Shown: positions 32,844 to 41,292, counted from the first letter of the stretch. The stretch is DNA of 64,000 nucleotides from VRUE01 sp963704515 (GCA_963704515.1 OY969913.1:372001-436000); one strand, 5' to 3'. Notes: generated by a model from the sequence alone, not told the origin. Numbers and translations: made by a program.

Positions 32844-33464
32844 GTGACCCCCAACCCCCGCCCGATCCCCCGCTTCATCGCCGACAGCACCCAGGAGGGC
32901 ATCCCGCACGGGCGCTTCGCGGAGCGGCTCGAGACGGAGTTCCGCACCGCCTGGGCGGCGGTCGAGGGTAGGCCCGACGTCGGCGGGGAGATAACCCTCG
33001 AGTGGTATCCGGAGCGTGCCTGGGGCGGGCGCACCTGGGTCCCCTGCACGGCTCGCGCCGAGGGCGACGAGGGAGCGATCGAGCTCTTCGGCCACGTCTC
33101 CTACGTCCAGGAGGGGGGCGAGCCAACCGCCTTCCGGGCCGCGGCCGACTTCACCGACATCCTCGCCGAGGACAACCCCGGCTGGAAGATCGACCTCAAC
33201 GACGAGGTGGTCGGCCGCTGGCGAGGCGAGAACGGCCGCGCCGGCGCCGTCACCCTGATCTGGGGCCACCCCCTGGTCAAGGGCGCAGTGGCCGCGACCG
33301 CGGAGCTCGACGGCGAGACCGTCGACCAGGAGCTCATCTCCAGCGAACGCTTCACCCTCCTCGCCCTCGACGCCCTGGAGGGCTACGGCGACGAGATCTT
33401 CGTCCGGGTCAAGCTCTGGAACCGCCGGGCGCAGGAGCTGGCCTCGGAGAGCCTCTACGCCTAG
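32844..33464 (+). CDS. Conserved-looking protein of unknown function
   Basis: 206 residues from GTG 32844. No signal or membrane segment; mixed alpha/beta composition with many Trp, Glu and Gly (EITLEWYPERAWGGRTWVPC, HVSYVQEGGEPTAFRAAADF). Codon usage is strongly G/C-ending as in housekeeping neighbours, which supports a real gene. I recognise no family. It stands alone between a divergent secreted protein and the small gene at 33521. Confidence 0.75.
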   Translation: MTPNPRPIPRFIADSTQEGIPHGRFAERLETEFRTAWAAVEGRPDVGGEITLEWYPERAWGGRTWVPCTARAEGDEGAIELFGHVSYVQEGGEPTAFRAAADFTDILAEDNPGWKIDLNDEVVGRWRGENGRAGAVTLIWGHPLVKGAVAATAELDGETVDQELISSERFTLLALDALEGYGDEIFVRVKLWNRRAQELASESLYA

Positions 33465-33520
33465 CAGCCACCAGGTCCCGTGAGCTTGGGAGGCGGCATT
33501 TTCTGCGCTACCGTCCCCCC

Positions 33521-33697
33521 ATGGCTTCGATCCAACAGCCCGGGCAGACTTCGAAGGACCCTGCGGCGGTGGCCGAGACGATTCGCATTCAGCGGCTGCG
33601 CGAAGACGCACAACGTCCGATGAGCGTGAACCTGGCCGAGACGATCGAGCTGAGTCACGCGCTGCTGAAGATGGCCGCGTCGGCGCAACGACAATGA
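33521..33697 (+). CDS. Small partner protein of nucleotidyltransferase
   Basis: 58 residues from ATG 33521 (MASIQQPGQTSKDPAAVAET, then IRIQRLREDAQRPMSVNLAE). It is helical and charged, and its stop overlaps the nucleotidyltransferase ATG (ATGA at 33694). The coupled small-plus-nucleotidyltransferase arrangement resembles toxin-antitoxin pairs, in which this would be the candidate antitoxin. That is inference from gene order only. Confidence 0.65.
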   Translation: MASIQQPGQTSKDPAAVAETIRIQRLREDAQRPMSVNLAETIELSHALLKMAASAQRQ

Positions 33698-34170
33698 CGC
33701 CAGCCGCCTTCGACGAGATCCTGCGGAGGCTCGTCGCCGCGGGAGCAGAGTTCGTGGTGATCGGCGGGCTTGCCTTGGGCGCAAGAGGCGTCGTTCGTGC
33801 CACCAAGGACATCGACATCGTCGCTTCGTCCGATGCCGAGAACCTAAAGGTGATTGCAGAGGTGGCCGTAGAGGCCGGGGGGCACGTTCAGCGAGGTGAG
33901 GAGCTGCTTGGAACTCCATTCTCGATCGCGGCGGAGCTGGCCGGCGGACATCAGATGGCAATCGACACGGAGCTTGGGCGCCTCGACATCGTGCAGGGCC
34001 TGGAGGGCGTTCCAAGCTTCGACGAGCTTCGATCGCGCGCAACCGAGGCCGAAGTACTTGGGGTCAACGTTGCCGTCTGCTCGGTCGAGGATCTCCGTGC
34101 GATGAAGCAGGCTGCCGGGCGCGGCCAAGACCTGGTGGACCTGGAGAACCTCGATGCGGCTGAAAGCTGA
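33694..34170 (+). CDS. Nucleotidyltransferase-fold protein (toxin-antitoxin-like)
   Basis: 158 residues. FVVIGGLALGARGVVRATKDIDIVAS is the NTase signature (GG..A.G..R.T.DiDi) with both catalytic Asp, followed by a third Asp region GGHQMAIDTELGRLDIVQG. The C-terminal SVEDLRAMKQAAGRGQDLVDLENL is typical of DUF6036/AbiEii-like members. These proteins transfer nucleotides to RNA or protein targets in some toxin-antitoxin and defence systems. Codon usage is less biased than the neighbours, consistent with acquisition. Confidence 0.82.
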   Translation: MTPAAFDEILRRLVAAGAEFVVIGGLALGARGVVRATKDIDIVASSDAENLKVIAEVAVEAGGHVQRGEELLGTPFSIAAELAGGHQMAIDTELGRLDIVQGLEGVPSFDELRSRATEAEVLGVNVAVCSVEDLRAMKQAAGRGQDLVDLENLDAAES

Positions 34171-34214
34171 CCGAGGCGGAGGGCCGCGACCAGGCTCTAC
34201 CCTTTTCGACATCC

Positions 34215-34288
34215 GCCCCGATAGCTCAGCTGGATAGAGCGGCTCCCTCCTAAGGAGCAGGCCCCTGGTTCGAATCCAGGTCGGGGCG
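34215..34288 (+). tRNA. tRNA-Arg (anticodon CCT)
   Basis: A full cloverleaf: acceptor GCCCCGA/TCGGGGC, D arm GCTC-AGCTGGATA-GAGC, anticodon arm GCTCC-CTCCTAA-GGAGC with anticodon CCT (reads AGG), variable AGGCC, T arm CCTGG-TTCGAAT-CCAGG, discriminator G. 74 nt; no CCA is encoded. AGG is a rare codon in this GC-rich coding sequence. Confidence 0.97.
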
Positions 34289-34373
34289 CTGGGCGGCCAA
34301 AGCGCCGTGTGACCCTGACGGTGGTCGAACCCCGTGGCCTGCGATTCGGGGTCGGACGGGCCAGAAATGCCGA

Positions 34374-34418
34374 GGCCGCCTCACGGCGGCCCCGCGCCCT
34401 GCTGACGAAACAGCAGGG
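34374..34418. terminator. Two consecutive hairpins after tRNA-Arg
   Basis: GGCCGCC-TCAC-GGCGGCC (34374-34391) is followed by CCCTGCTG-ACGAAA-CAGCAGGG (34397-34418). Only a weak T-containing tail follows. They lie between the tRNA and the convergent NYN gene and may end both transcripts. The rest of 34289-34461 shows nothing else. Confidence 0.4.
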
Positions 34419-34461
34419 GGATTGACTTCAGTATACGGATCGACAGCCCGGTCTCCAGGCC

Positions 34462-35109
34462 TCACCACGTCTCGGGCTTGACCAGCCGGGCGCCCTTGGG
34501 GGAGACGATCCGATCGGGGAACTGGCACTCTGCGACATCGCGGGCGGAGAGGCGGATGAAGCTGGCGTTGGCCGGCAGCGGGTCGGGAGAGAGCGCGGCG
34601 CTGCGATGCTTGCTGTGCAGCACCGGGTTGACCACGGTCACGTGCAACCCCATCTCCTCGCGGACAACCCGGATCGGCATCTTCAGGTCGCCGTCGTTGG
34701 AGATCACCGCAGAGGACTCATATCGTCGGTTGAATCCGTCGAGCAGAAGGCGCGTGGCGAGGTTGACGTCGGTTCCCTTCTCCTCGTAGGTGAGGACGGT
34801 TCGCCTGGGCGGCTCGTCGGGGCTGGCGTCAACCAGCTCGCCCCGGACCCGCTTTGAGATGTAGCGGCCGAGGAAGATCTCCAGGTTGGGGACCGTCTTC
34901 AGGGCGCGGTGGTAAAGACGTTGGCGGTCCTGCGCACCAGGGTCCTCGGGATCGCGCTTGATGTTGGCCGTGAAGTAGGCGACCTCGGCGATCTCGTCAT
35001 TGGGCAGCATCCGCTCGGCAAGCGCCAGGGGGTTTAGCCAGCGCCGTCCTGGCGCCCTGCATGCTCCGTAGTAGAGATTGAACGCGTCTATGTAGACAAT
35101 CGTGCGCAC
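34462..35109 (-). CDS. NYN-domain (LabA/DUF88-type) putative ribonuclease
   Basis: 215 residues. The N-terminus TIVYIDAFNLYYG carries the first conserved Asp of the PIN-like NYN fold; the central TYEEKGTDVNLATRLLLDGF and SSAVISNDGDLKMPIRVVREE supply the other acidic residues. NYN proteins are Mg-dependent RNases in RNA processing or defence. The start is GTG 35109. It stands alone next to a tRNA gene, a place where integrations are common, although no attachment-site duplication is visible. Confidence 0.85.
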   Translation of the reverse strand: MRTIVYIDAFNLYYGACRAPGRRWLNPLALAERMLPNDEIAEVAYFTANIKRDPEDPGAQDRQRLYHRALKTVPNLEIFLGRYISKRVRGELVDASPDEPPRRTVLTYEEKGTDVNLATRLLLDGFNRRYESSAVISNDGDLKMPIRVVREEMGLHVTVVNPVLHSKHRSAALSPDPLPANASFIRLSARDVAECQFPDRIVSPKGARLVKPETW

Positions 35110-35329
35110 GCTTCCAACCTATCTACCGCTCCGGCGCTGATTGACTCGTCGCCCAGCGATTCAGGCGGGGAGGCCGCGCTACCGTGCCAGCGAAACCGGA
35201 GCGGCGGCAATCCGCGCTACCGGGTTCGTCTTATGTCTCGTAGGGGGCGCTGACCGTTGCAGGGGTCGAATGGCGCGATTTCGCCCCGGGGCTCTCTCCT
35301 CGCCGTCGAGTGCCCCCGCGGCCCTGGGG

Positions 35330-36847
35330 TTACCTCTTGATTTTGAACTTCTTCTTCGCCGGGGTCGAATCGGGACCCCCTGGACCAACCGCGCGGACCT
35401 TGAACGTGAAGCTGCCGGGCTTCAGGTGTTTGTAGGTCTTCGGCGATGCGCAGCGCCTGAACTTCGGCTTGCGGTGTATCGCCACCAGTGCGCACTGAAA
35501 GCCGGTCGAGTTGCCAGTTGCCTTGAACTTGAACGTCGCCTTTCCGGCCTTCGGGTCGATCCTCGCCTGCGCGAGCTTCGTGTTCGGCGGAGGCGGGTTC
35601 AGCGGCGGCGGCAAACTGGAGACGCTCACAGCGACGCTTTGGGCGGCGCTGGTCTGCGAGGCCGAGCCGGCATGGTTTTCGGCCGTCACCCGGCAGCGGT
35701 ACTCGCCGGGCACATCCGCCGTGATCGAGCTCTGGGTGGCGCCGGCGATGTCGGCGCCGTCGAGGCTCCACTGGTAGGCGAAGCCCTGCGGGGCGCGGTA
35801 GAGGAACTCCGGCACGGCGTCGGGCGCCCACGAGCCAGTCGAGCAGCCGAGGCTCGAGCCGACGCTGGTCCCACCGTTGATCACCGGGGCACCGGTGGCG
35901 CTCGGGCTCTTGAGCAGGGCCGGGAACACCGACCAATTCGTTTCTGCCCCGGGGGTGTTGAGGTCGCCGCCGCCGGTTCCGTCGAGTTCGGCGAAGGAGA
36001 TCCTGTTGCCGCCGGCGTTGCCCCAGTAGACCCGCCCGGCGGCGGGGTCGAGCGCGATTCCCTGAGGACCCACCACGGTGGCCCCGGTGGTGGCGAGGTC
36101 GCCGCCGCCGGTGCCATCGAGCTTGGCGAAGGAGATCTTGTCGGCGAGGTCGTTGGCCCAGTAGATCCGCCCGGCCGCCGGGTCGACGGCGACGCCGGTC
36201 GGCTCGTTGACGGTCGCCGAGCCGGTGAGGAGATCGCCGCCGCCGCTGCCGTCGAGCTTGGCGAAGGAGATCTTGTTGCCGGCGGCGTTGGCCCAGTAGA
36301 TCCGCCCGGCCGCCGGGTTGACGGCGACGCCGAACGGCTCGTTGACGGTCGCCGCGCCCGTGGCGAGGTCGCCGCCGCCGGTGCCATCGAGCTTGGCGAA
36401 GGAGATCTTGTTGGCGCCGGTGTCCGCCCAGTAGATCCGCCCGGCAGCCGGGTCGACGGCGACGCCGACCGGCTCGTTGACGGTCGCCGCGCCCGTGGCG
36501 AGGTCGCCGCCTCCGGTCCCGTCGAGGTTGGCGAAGGAGATCTTGTTGGCTTCGAAGTTGGGCCAGTAGATCCGCCCGGAAGCGGAGTCGAGGGCGGTGC
36601 CAAACGGGCCGCTCACGGTCGCCGCGCCGGTGGCGAGGTCGCCGCCTCCGGTCCCGTCGAGGTTGGCCGAGGAAATCGCGATGCCGAGACGGTTGACCCA
36701 GAACACGCTGTCCGCGGCCAGCGCGGTCGGCACCCCCCAGAGGCAGAGGAGTGCGGCGGCGATCAGGATGGCCGGGAACCGTCGGCCCCGGCGCTGGCTC
36801 GCCGCCCCTCGTCGCGCTTTGTCGCGGGTCGTTTCGTCGGCAGCCAT
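35330..36847 (-). CDS. Secreted YWTD/LDL-receptor-B-like repeat protein
   Basis: 505 residues. A signal segment (FPAILIAAALLCLWGVPTALA) is followed by about six 45-residue repeats of the form GRIYWANxxxNKISFAKLDG then TGGGDLATGAATVNEPxGVA, the YWTD-type six-bladed propeller. Next are an Ig-like domain (GFAYQWSLDGADIAGATQSS; PGEYRCRVTAENHAGSAS) and a C-terminal domain ending KKKFKIKR. Likely a surface protein for binding; function unknown. The six repeats are encoded by a DNA tandem repeat with exact 135-bp period. Confidence 0.85.
   Translation of the reverse strand: MAADETTRDKARRGAASQRRGRRFPAILIAAALLCLWGVPTALAADSVFWVNRLGIAISSANLDGTGGGDLATGAATVSGPFGTALDSASGRIYWPNFEANKISFANLDGTGGGDLATGAATVNEPVGVAVDPAAGRIYWADTGANKISFAKLDGTGGGDLATGAATVNEPFGVAVNPAAGRIYWANAAGNKISFAKLDGSGGGDLLTGSATVNEPTGVAVDPAAGRIYWANDLADKISFAKLDGTGGGDLATTGATVVGPQGIALDPAAGRVYWGNAGGNRISFAELDGTGGGDLNTPGAETNWSVFPALLKSPSATGAPVINGGTSVGSSLGCSTGSWAPDAVPEFLYRAPQGFAYQWSLDGADIAGATQSSITADVPGEYRCRVTAENHAGSASQTSAAQSVAVSVSSLPPPLNPPPPNTKLAQARIDPKAGKATFKFKATGNSTGFQCALVAIHRKPKFRRCASPKTYKHLKPGSFTFKVRAVGPGGPDSTPAKKKFKIKR
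35940..36710. repeat. Tandem repeat, 135-bp period, about six units, coding
   Basis: The marker GCGAAGGAGA recurs at 35991, 36126, 36261, 36396 and 36531, each exactly 135 bp apart, with a decayed sixth at 36666. Each unit encodes one 45-residue YWTD-like blade. Inner units are nearly identical, as expected from recent duplication or gene conversion. Confidence 0.92.
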
Positions 36848-37029
36848 CGACCGAATCTACGCGGTGCTGCGGCCGGGCGCAACCTCGCTTCTTGCCTGAC
36901 TCGAGCGTTCTCGCGGTTGGGGAGGCGCGCAAGACGACCCGGCTCCGAGCGGTCGCGGCGCGCCGCTTGCCATGCTTGTACCCCACGGCCGCGCGAGCAA
37001 CACGATTCCGCGCGAGGAAGGATGTCAAC

Positions 37030-37590
37030 ATGTTCCAGCGGAGTCGCATCGGTCATCTCGTGGCGCTCGCGACCCTGGGAGGGGCCGTGATGCTGTGCAT
37101 GGGTGCGGGTCCTGCAAGCGCGACCTGGCAGGGAAGAACGGGCCGATCCTCTTTGCCGGCGGTGATGCCGGCTCCGGAAGCGGGCTCTGGTCCACCCAGG
37201 CAAACGGGACGCGACTGCGACATCTGACCTCGAACCCGACCGACTCGGAAGTCCAGACCTCTCCGGTTCGACCGGACCCCGTCGTTTGCCCATTCCGGTC
37301 GCCGGGTCCTCTTCACTCGCTTCGTCAGAGGCGCCGGCGAAAAGGCTCACGATGTCGAACACATCTTCAGCGTCCTTCGCAATGGCAGCGGCTCTCGCAC
37401 GCTCCTATCAGGTCACGCCATCGGTCCTCGAACGCGGCGGGCGACAGGACCACTTGGTCAGCCCGACGGGCGACATCGAATGTCGGGTCAGCCCGCCGCG
37501 CCGAGGACGGTAAGTCGGTCGATGGACACCTCCGGGAGGGGGACACGGGAACCCAGTTCGCATTGTGTTCGACTGGGGGCGTGATTGGAA
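37030..37590 (+). pseudogene. Frameshifted secreted TolB/PD40-type protein
   Basis: ATG 37030 gives a good signal peptide (MFQRSRIGHLVALATLGGAV, then MLCMGAGPASAT). Right after it, at about 37128, the frame shifts: the expected continuation GKNGPILFAGGDAGSGSGLW then STQANGTRLRHLTSNPTDSE is found in another frame, as if one G were lost in the CAGGGAAGAA run. Further shifts follow and no long frame is restored before the yceH stop region. PD40/TolB-like repeats are expected from this sequence type. Clearly decayed. Confidence 0.7.
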
Positions 37591-37600
37591 GGCGAGCTGG

Positions 37601-38257
37601 TCAGTCGCCGAGATCGGCGCGCAGGGCGGCCAGTTCAGAGCGGAGCTCCGACACTTCGCGCTCGAGGCGGGTGAGGCGGTCCTCGGCGGGTTGGAGCTCT
37701 TCGGCCTTGGGCGAGTCTGAGGTCGCGTCGTCGTCCGCATCCCTCGATGGGGGCTCGGGCGCCGTCTCCTCCGAGGTTGGGCCGAGCAGCTGCTCGTAGC
37801 GCTCCTCCTTCTGGCCGGGGCGGCGCTCGTGGCGGGCGACCTGGCCGCGCTCGACCAGGCGGTCGAGGGTCTGCTCGACCTCGGCCAGGGAGGCGAACTC
37901 GTGCAGGCGCTGGGCGCGCTGCTTGAGCTCGCCGGGGGTCTGCGGGCCGCGCAGCATCAGCACCGCGAGAAGGGAGACCTCGGCGCCGTCGAGGCCGAAG
38001 GCGTCGTCTAGCAGGTGGCGATATTTCCGGGCGCGGCTGCCGGCGCCGCTGGCGAGCCGGGTCCAGCCGCGGAGGGCGAGGCGGCGCAGGGCCTCGACCA
38101 CGGTCTGCTCGTCGTACTCGACGACCGGGTCGCGGTTGGTCGACTGGTTGCAGGCGAGGCGCAGAGCATTTAGCGAAAGCGGGTAGACGTCCGGCGTCGC
38201 GCGCTGCTTCTCGACCAGGCAGCCGAGCACGCGGATCTCGACGGCATCGGGCTCCAT
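37601..38257 (-). CDS. YceH-family (DUF480) protein
   Basis: 218 residues: EIRVLGCLVEKQRATPDVYPLSLNAL, ACNQSTNRDPVVEYDE, LMLRGPQTPGELKQRAQRLHEF are DUF480 hallmarks (two winged-helix units). A C-terminal coiled coil (LTRLEREVSELRSELAALRADL) follows an acidic linker. The family's function is unknown; a DNA-binding role is presumed from the fold. Its ATG shares a base with the pyrE stop codon, so they are co-transcribed, with pyrE first. Confidence 0.9.
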   Translation of the reverse strand: MEPDAVEIRVLGCLVEKQRATPDVYPLSLNALRLACNQSTNRDPVVEYDEQTVVEALRRLALRGWTRLASGAGSRARKYRHLLDDAFGLDGAEVSLLAVLMLRGPQTPGELKQRAQRLHEFASLAEVEQTLDRLVERGQVARHERRPGQKEERYEQLLGPTSEETAPEPPSRDADDDATSDSPKAEELQPAEDRLTRLEREVSELRSELAALRADLGD

Positions 38258-38823
38258 CAGTCGCGGTCAGGGCGCTCGGGGTAGATCTCGTCGATCGTCA
38301 CCAGAGCGCGGTACGGGGCGCCGGCCGCCGCTTCGATCCGCTCGGCGCCACCGGCGAGCCGGTCGACGACTCCGACCACGCCAACGACCTCGAGGCCCTG
38401 TTCGACGACACGCTCGATCGCCCGCGCGGTGGAGCCGCCGGTGGTGACGGTGTCCTCGACCACGAGGCAGCGCATCCCGGGCTCGACCGGGCCCTCGACC
38501 CAGCGCTGCAGGCCGTGCTGCTTGCGCTCGCCGCGGACGAAGAAGCCGACCAGGTCGCGGCCGGCGGGTACGGCGAGGGCGGCGCAGGAGGGCGGGATCG
38601 CGGCCGTTGCCGGACCGCCGACTGCGCTGGCGCCGACCTCGACCGCGGCGGCGGCAATCAACTCCCCAGCCGCGAGGAAGCCGGCGGGCCGCAGCAGCGC
38701 CCGCCGCGCGTCGACGTAGTACTGCGCGGTCGCCCCGCTGGAGAGCGTCACCTCGCCGATCGCCAGCGAGTGCTCGCGCAGCTCGGCGAGCAGCGTTTGC
38801 TTGGCGGTGGCGAGGTCGGTCAT
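38257..38823 (-). CDS. pyrE: Orotate phosphoribosyltransferase
   Basis: Converts orotate and PRPP to orotidine 5'-phosphate in pyrimidine synthesis. 188 residues: FTLSSG-like VTLSSGATAQYYVDARRALL, loop FFVRGERKQHGLQRWVEG, and the PRPP motif CLVVEDTVTTGGSTARAIE. Length is typical of the short bacterial form. The start is ATG 38823; yceH follows with a one-base overlap. Other pyr genes are not in this window. Confidence 0.94.
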   Translation of the reverse strand: MTDLATAKQTLLAELREHSLAIGEVTLSSGATAQYYVDARRALLRPAGFLAAGELIAAAAVEVGASAVGGPATAAIPPSCAALAVPAGRDLVGFFVRGERKQHGLQRWVEGPVEPGMRCLVVEDTVTTGGSTARAIERVVEQGLEVVGVVGVVDRLAGGAERIEAAAGAPYRALVTIDEIYPERPDRD

Positions 38824-38912
38824 CGGTCGCGCATCTTATGGCGAGAGGGGGGAGAGATTTCCGCGCCAGGGCCTTGGAGCGGTGTGAAGCGTGCGTTCGC
38901 TGAATCCGACTG

Positions 38913-38934
38913 GTGTATCTCCAGAGAGGTACAC
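38913..38934. promoter_or_regulatory. Candidate operator upstream of the VapBC-like pair
   Basis: GTGTA and TACAC form the ends of a 22-bp imperfect palindrome with TCTC/GAGA inside, starting 29 nt before the antitoxin GTG. VapB-type antitoxins usually bind such sites to repress their own operon. Seen by eye only. Confidence 0.4.
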
Positions 38935-38941
38935 TCGCTCC

Positions 38942-39202
38942 GTGGCGACCAAACACCCTCGTGTCCAGGTGACCGTAGATCCCGAACTGGCGGAGGCCAT
39001 GGCGGCAGTTGACGCACACCCGAAGAGCCGCTCACAGCTGCTCCGCAATCTGGCGCTGCGCGGTGCAGAGACCGCGGTCGAGGAGCGAATGCGGCGCGAG
39101 AAGGCGAGGGAGTTCTTTCATAGGGTCGGCACCGGCGAGATCGAGATGGACTTCACGGGCGCCCAGGAAGTTTGGAAAGAACGGGAGGCGGAAGCAGAGT
39201 GA
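38942..39202 (+). CDS. Candidate antitoxin (ribbon-helix-helix-like)
   Basis: 86 residues from GTG 38942. VATKHPRVQVTVDPELAEAM at the N-terminus is like a short beta strand plus helix of RHH or AbrB-type antitoxins; the rest is helical and charged (RREKAREFFHRVGTG). The stop overlaps the toxin GTG (GTGA at 39199). The PIN-domain partner downstream makes an antitoxin role likely. Confidence 0.75.
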   Translation: MATKHPRVQVTVDPELAEAMAAVDAHPKSRSQLLRNLALRGAETAVEERMRREKAREFFHRVGTGEIEMDFTGAQEVWKEREAEAE

Positions 39203-39597
39203 GACCTCGGGTGCCAATGGTCGTCGACGCTTCCGCCTGGGCTCGTCTTGACCGGCCGGAGGCCGCCGCCTTCTGGCGGGAAGTGAACGGCGAAAGGCTC
39301 TTGGCCGCGTGCCCGGTTGCGACCCTCGAGATCCTTTGCGCGACCCGCAACGAGGACGAATTCCGGGCGCTCGACTCCAACTTCTCCGCCCTCCCTCAGG
39401 CGCCAGTTACCGCCTCCGTCTGCGCTGCGGCCCTCTCGGCCTCTCGTGAGCTTGGCGCCCGCCGCCGCCTTCCAGCAGCCGACTACCTGATCGCCGCATC
39501 GGCAGCCGAGCGTGGCTTCGGCGTCCTGCACGCCGACAAGCACTTCGACCTGCTCGCCACCGTGCTGCCCTTCGAGAGCGTGCGGCTGCCCGAGTAG
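39199..39597 (+). CDS. PIN-domain toxin, VapC-like
   Basis: 132 residues from GTG 39199. The PIN acidic residues are visible: Asp in MVVDASAWARLDR, Glu in ATLEILCATR, Asp in LPAADYLIAASAAERG, and Asp in VLHADKHFDLLA. VapC toxins are Mg-dependent RNases that cut tRNA or rRNA. Coupled to the upstream antitoxin by a 4-nt overlap. Confidence 0.88.
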   Translation: MRPRVPMVVDASAWARLDRPEAAAFWREVNGERLLAACPVATLEILCATRNEDEFRALDSNFSALPQAPVTASVCAAALSASRELGARRRLPAADYLIAASAAERGFGVLHADKHFDLLATVLPFESVRLPE

Positions 39598-39617
39598 CCG
39601 GGGCGGGCGCCTCGCGT

Positions 39618-40562
39618 TCAGAAGACGAAGATCGACTCGCCGTAATTCAGCTGTTCGTAGATCCGCGGCTGGTCGGCGATGAAGGTGCGGACGCAGCCGT
39701 GGCTGGCGGCGTAGGTCGGCACTTCCGCGTAGCCGTGCACGGCGTAGCCGTTGTGCCAGTAGAAGGAGTAGTACATGCCCTCCGAGTTGTAGCCCGGTTC
39801 CTGGCGGTAGAAGCTGTAGTGGCCGGTCACGGTCGGGGTCGAGGGCTTGCCGGTCGAGACCGGGTAGATCGCGAACGGCTTGCTGCCCTTGCTGAGCACG
39901 AGGACCTGCTTGTCGAGCGGCACCTCGGCGTGCTCGCCGGCGGCGGGGTAGCGCACCCGGTAGCCGCCGTGGCCGCCGAAGACGTCCCCGACCAGGCCCT
40001 TGCCGGCGCGCTCGGTGCGGGCCAAGCCGTTGACCTTGCGGTAGGCGAGCACCTCGCGACCGGTTCGGCCGTCGAAGCAGCGGCCGCCGCCGGAGACGTA
40101 TCCCATCTTCCCGAGCGCCTGCTTGAAGCCCTTGACCACCCGCCCGCACTGACCCGCGTGCAGCGCCTGGAAGCTCACCCGCCAGCTCTTGCGGACGGTG
40201 CTGTCGGCGCCGAGCGCCGGAGTCGCCACGTGCTTGGCCGAGGCAGCGTACTTGCCGTCCTCGCGGACGATGATCGAGGCTTTGAAGGTGCCGCCTTCCC
40301 CGGGGCCTTTCTGCACAGCGACCTGGCGGCCGAGCAGCCGGTGCCCGTTGAGGAAGAAGTCGACCTCGACCCGCTGGCCGGGCGCGAAGGGCGAGACGGT
40401 GCCGACCACCGGCACGGTCGAGTAGATCGGCGCGCGGCCGCCGCGCAGGTGCCCGACGCGGATCTTCACCGTGGCGTTCGGAGCGGGCGCGGGTGCCGCT
40501 GGGGCGGCAGCCGGAATCAAGCAGGCGACCGCCAGGGCCGCTGGGGCGAGAAGGCGCTTCAC
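39618..40562 (-). CDS. L,D-transpeptidase (ErfK/YbiS type)
   Basis: 314 residues with signal peptide (LLAPAALAVACLIPAAAPA). A central peptidoglycan-binding-like part (FKQALGKMGYVSGGGRCFDG) precedes the YkuD catalytic domain with HGYAEVPTYAASHGCVRTF, nucleophile Cys290. It would form 3-3 cross-links in peptidoglycan outside the membrane. The start is ATG 40562, 10 nt downstream of the CPBP protease stop on the same strand, suggesting an operon. Confidence 0.92.
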   Translation of the reverse strand: MKRLLAPAALAVACLIPAAAPAAPAPAPNATVKIRVGHLRGGRAPIYSTVPVVGTVSPFAPGQRVEVDFFLNGHRLLGRQVAVQKGPGEGGTFKASIIVREDGKYAASAKHVATPALGADSTVRKSWRVSFQALHAGQCGRVVKGFKQALGKMGYVSGGGRCFDGRTGREVLAYRKVNGLARTERAGKGLVGDVFGGHGGYRVRYPAAGEHAEVPLDKQVLVLSKGSKPFAIYPVSTGKPSTPTVTGHYSFYRQEPGYNSEGMYYSFYWHNGYAVHGYAEVPTYAASHGCVRTFIADQPRIYEQLNYGESIFVF

Positions 40563-40572
40563 ATTGCGGATG

Positions 40573-41292
40573 CTAGTGACCGAGCAGGGCGACGGAGTTG
40601 TTCAGCATGTGGAGCAGGATCCCCGGCACGATCGAGCCGGTCCTCTCGTAGAGCAGGGCGAGGACGAAGCCGAAGAAGATCAGCGGCGGCACCGCGCTGA
40701 CGCCGGTCGTCGCGTGCAGGCCGCCGAAGATCAGGGCGCTGACCAGCGCCGCCGCGAGGCGCGGCATCCGGGTCCGCAGTCCCCCGAAGAGGAACCCGCG
40801 GAAGCAGGTCTCCTCGCAGATTGGCGCCGCCACCGCGATCAGCAGGACCTGCACCGGCACCGCGCCGAGGTCTTCGGCGATGTCCTTCTGGTGCGGTTCG
40901 CCGAAGACCACCGCGTAGGCGATCGCGAAGACCAGATAGGCCCCGATCGCCGCGAACATCCAGCCCACCGCGGAGGGCCGGAATCGCCTGAACCCGAGCT
41001 GCGAGAGCGCCTGCCGCAGGGTCGCCCCGCGCCCCGCCGCGATCGCGATCGGCACGAGCAGGAATCCCAACTCCGCGGCGAATTGCGCCGCGGCGTTCCC
41101 CGCGCTCGTCAGTTCCCCGTGCCCGTCGCTGCCAAGAATCGCCGCCGGCAAGGCAAGGAGAACCCCCGTCCCCAAAGCAAGCAGCACCCCGAGGACTGCC
41201 GCCACCGGCCCCCAATTCGCATACGGAAAGGCCGCCGGGGAGCCCTCCCGGCGGCTTGTACTTTTTTCGGACAGCGCCCCGGGCGTCAGCAA
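40573..41292 (-). CDS. CPBP intramembrane glutamic protease
   Basis: About 239 residues, polytopic. Active-site motifs: ICEETCFRGFLFGGLRTR (EExxxR), LIFGGLHATTG and LLHMLNNSVALLGH. The family cleaves prenylated or other membrane substrates and includes bacteriocin-immunity members. The start is uncertain: the frame opens at TTG 41292 within a type A palindromic element that spans 41231-41340, so the first roughly 20 residues (LTPGALSEKSTSRREGSPAA) are encoded by the element. A GTG within WGPVAAVLG could be the original start. Confidence 0.85.
   Translation of the reverse strand: MLTPGALSEKSTSRREGSPAAFPYANWGPVAAVLGVLLALGTGVLLALPAAILGSDGHGELTSAGNAAAQFAAELGFLLVPIAIAAGRGATLRQALSQLGFRRFRPSAVGWMFAAIGAYLVFAIAYAVVFGEPHQKDIAEDLGAVPVQVLLIAVAAPICEETCFRGFLFGGLRTRMPRLAAALVSALIFGGLHATTGVSAVPPLIFFGFVLALLYERTGSIVPGILLHMLNNSVALLGH

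Noticed and set aside
32700..33818. Upstream extension of the secreted propeller gene to a 1002-codon frame
   Set aside because: It lies antisense to 32844-33464 and the nucleotidyltransferase pair; the signal peptide at ATG 32699 marks the true start.
34289..34461. Attachment site at tRNA-Arg
   Set aside because: No duplicate of the tRNA 3' end (TTCGAATCCAGG) is seen elsewhere in the window and no integrase gene is present.
35940..36710. CRISPR array
   Set aside because: The 135-bp period is coding (45-residue YWTD blades) and has no unique spacers; no cas genes are present in the window.
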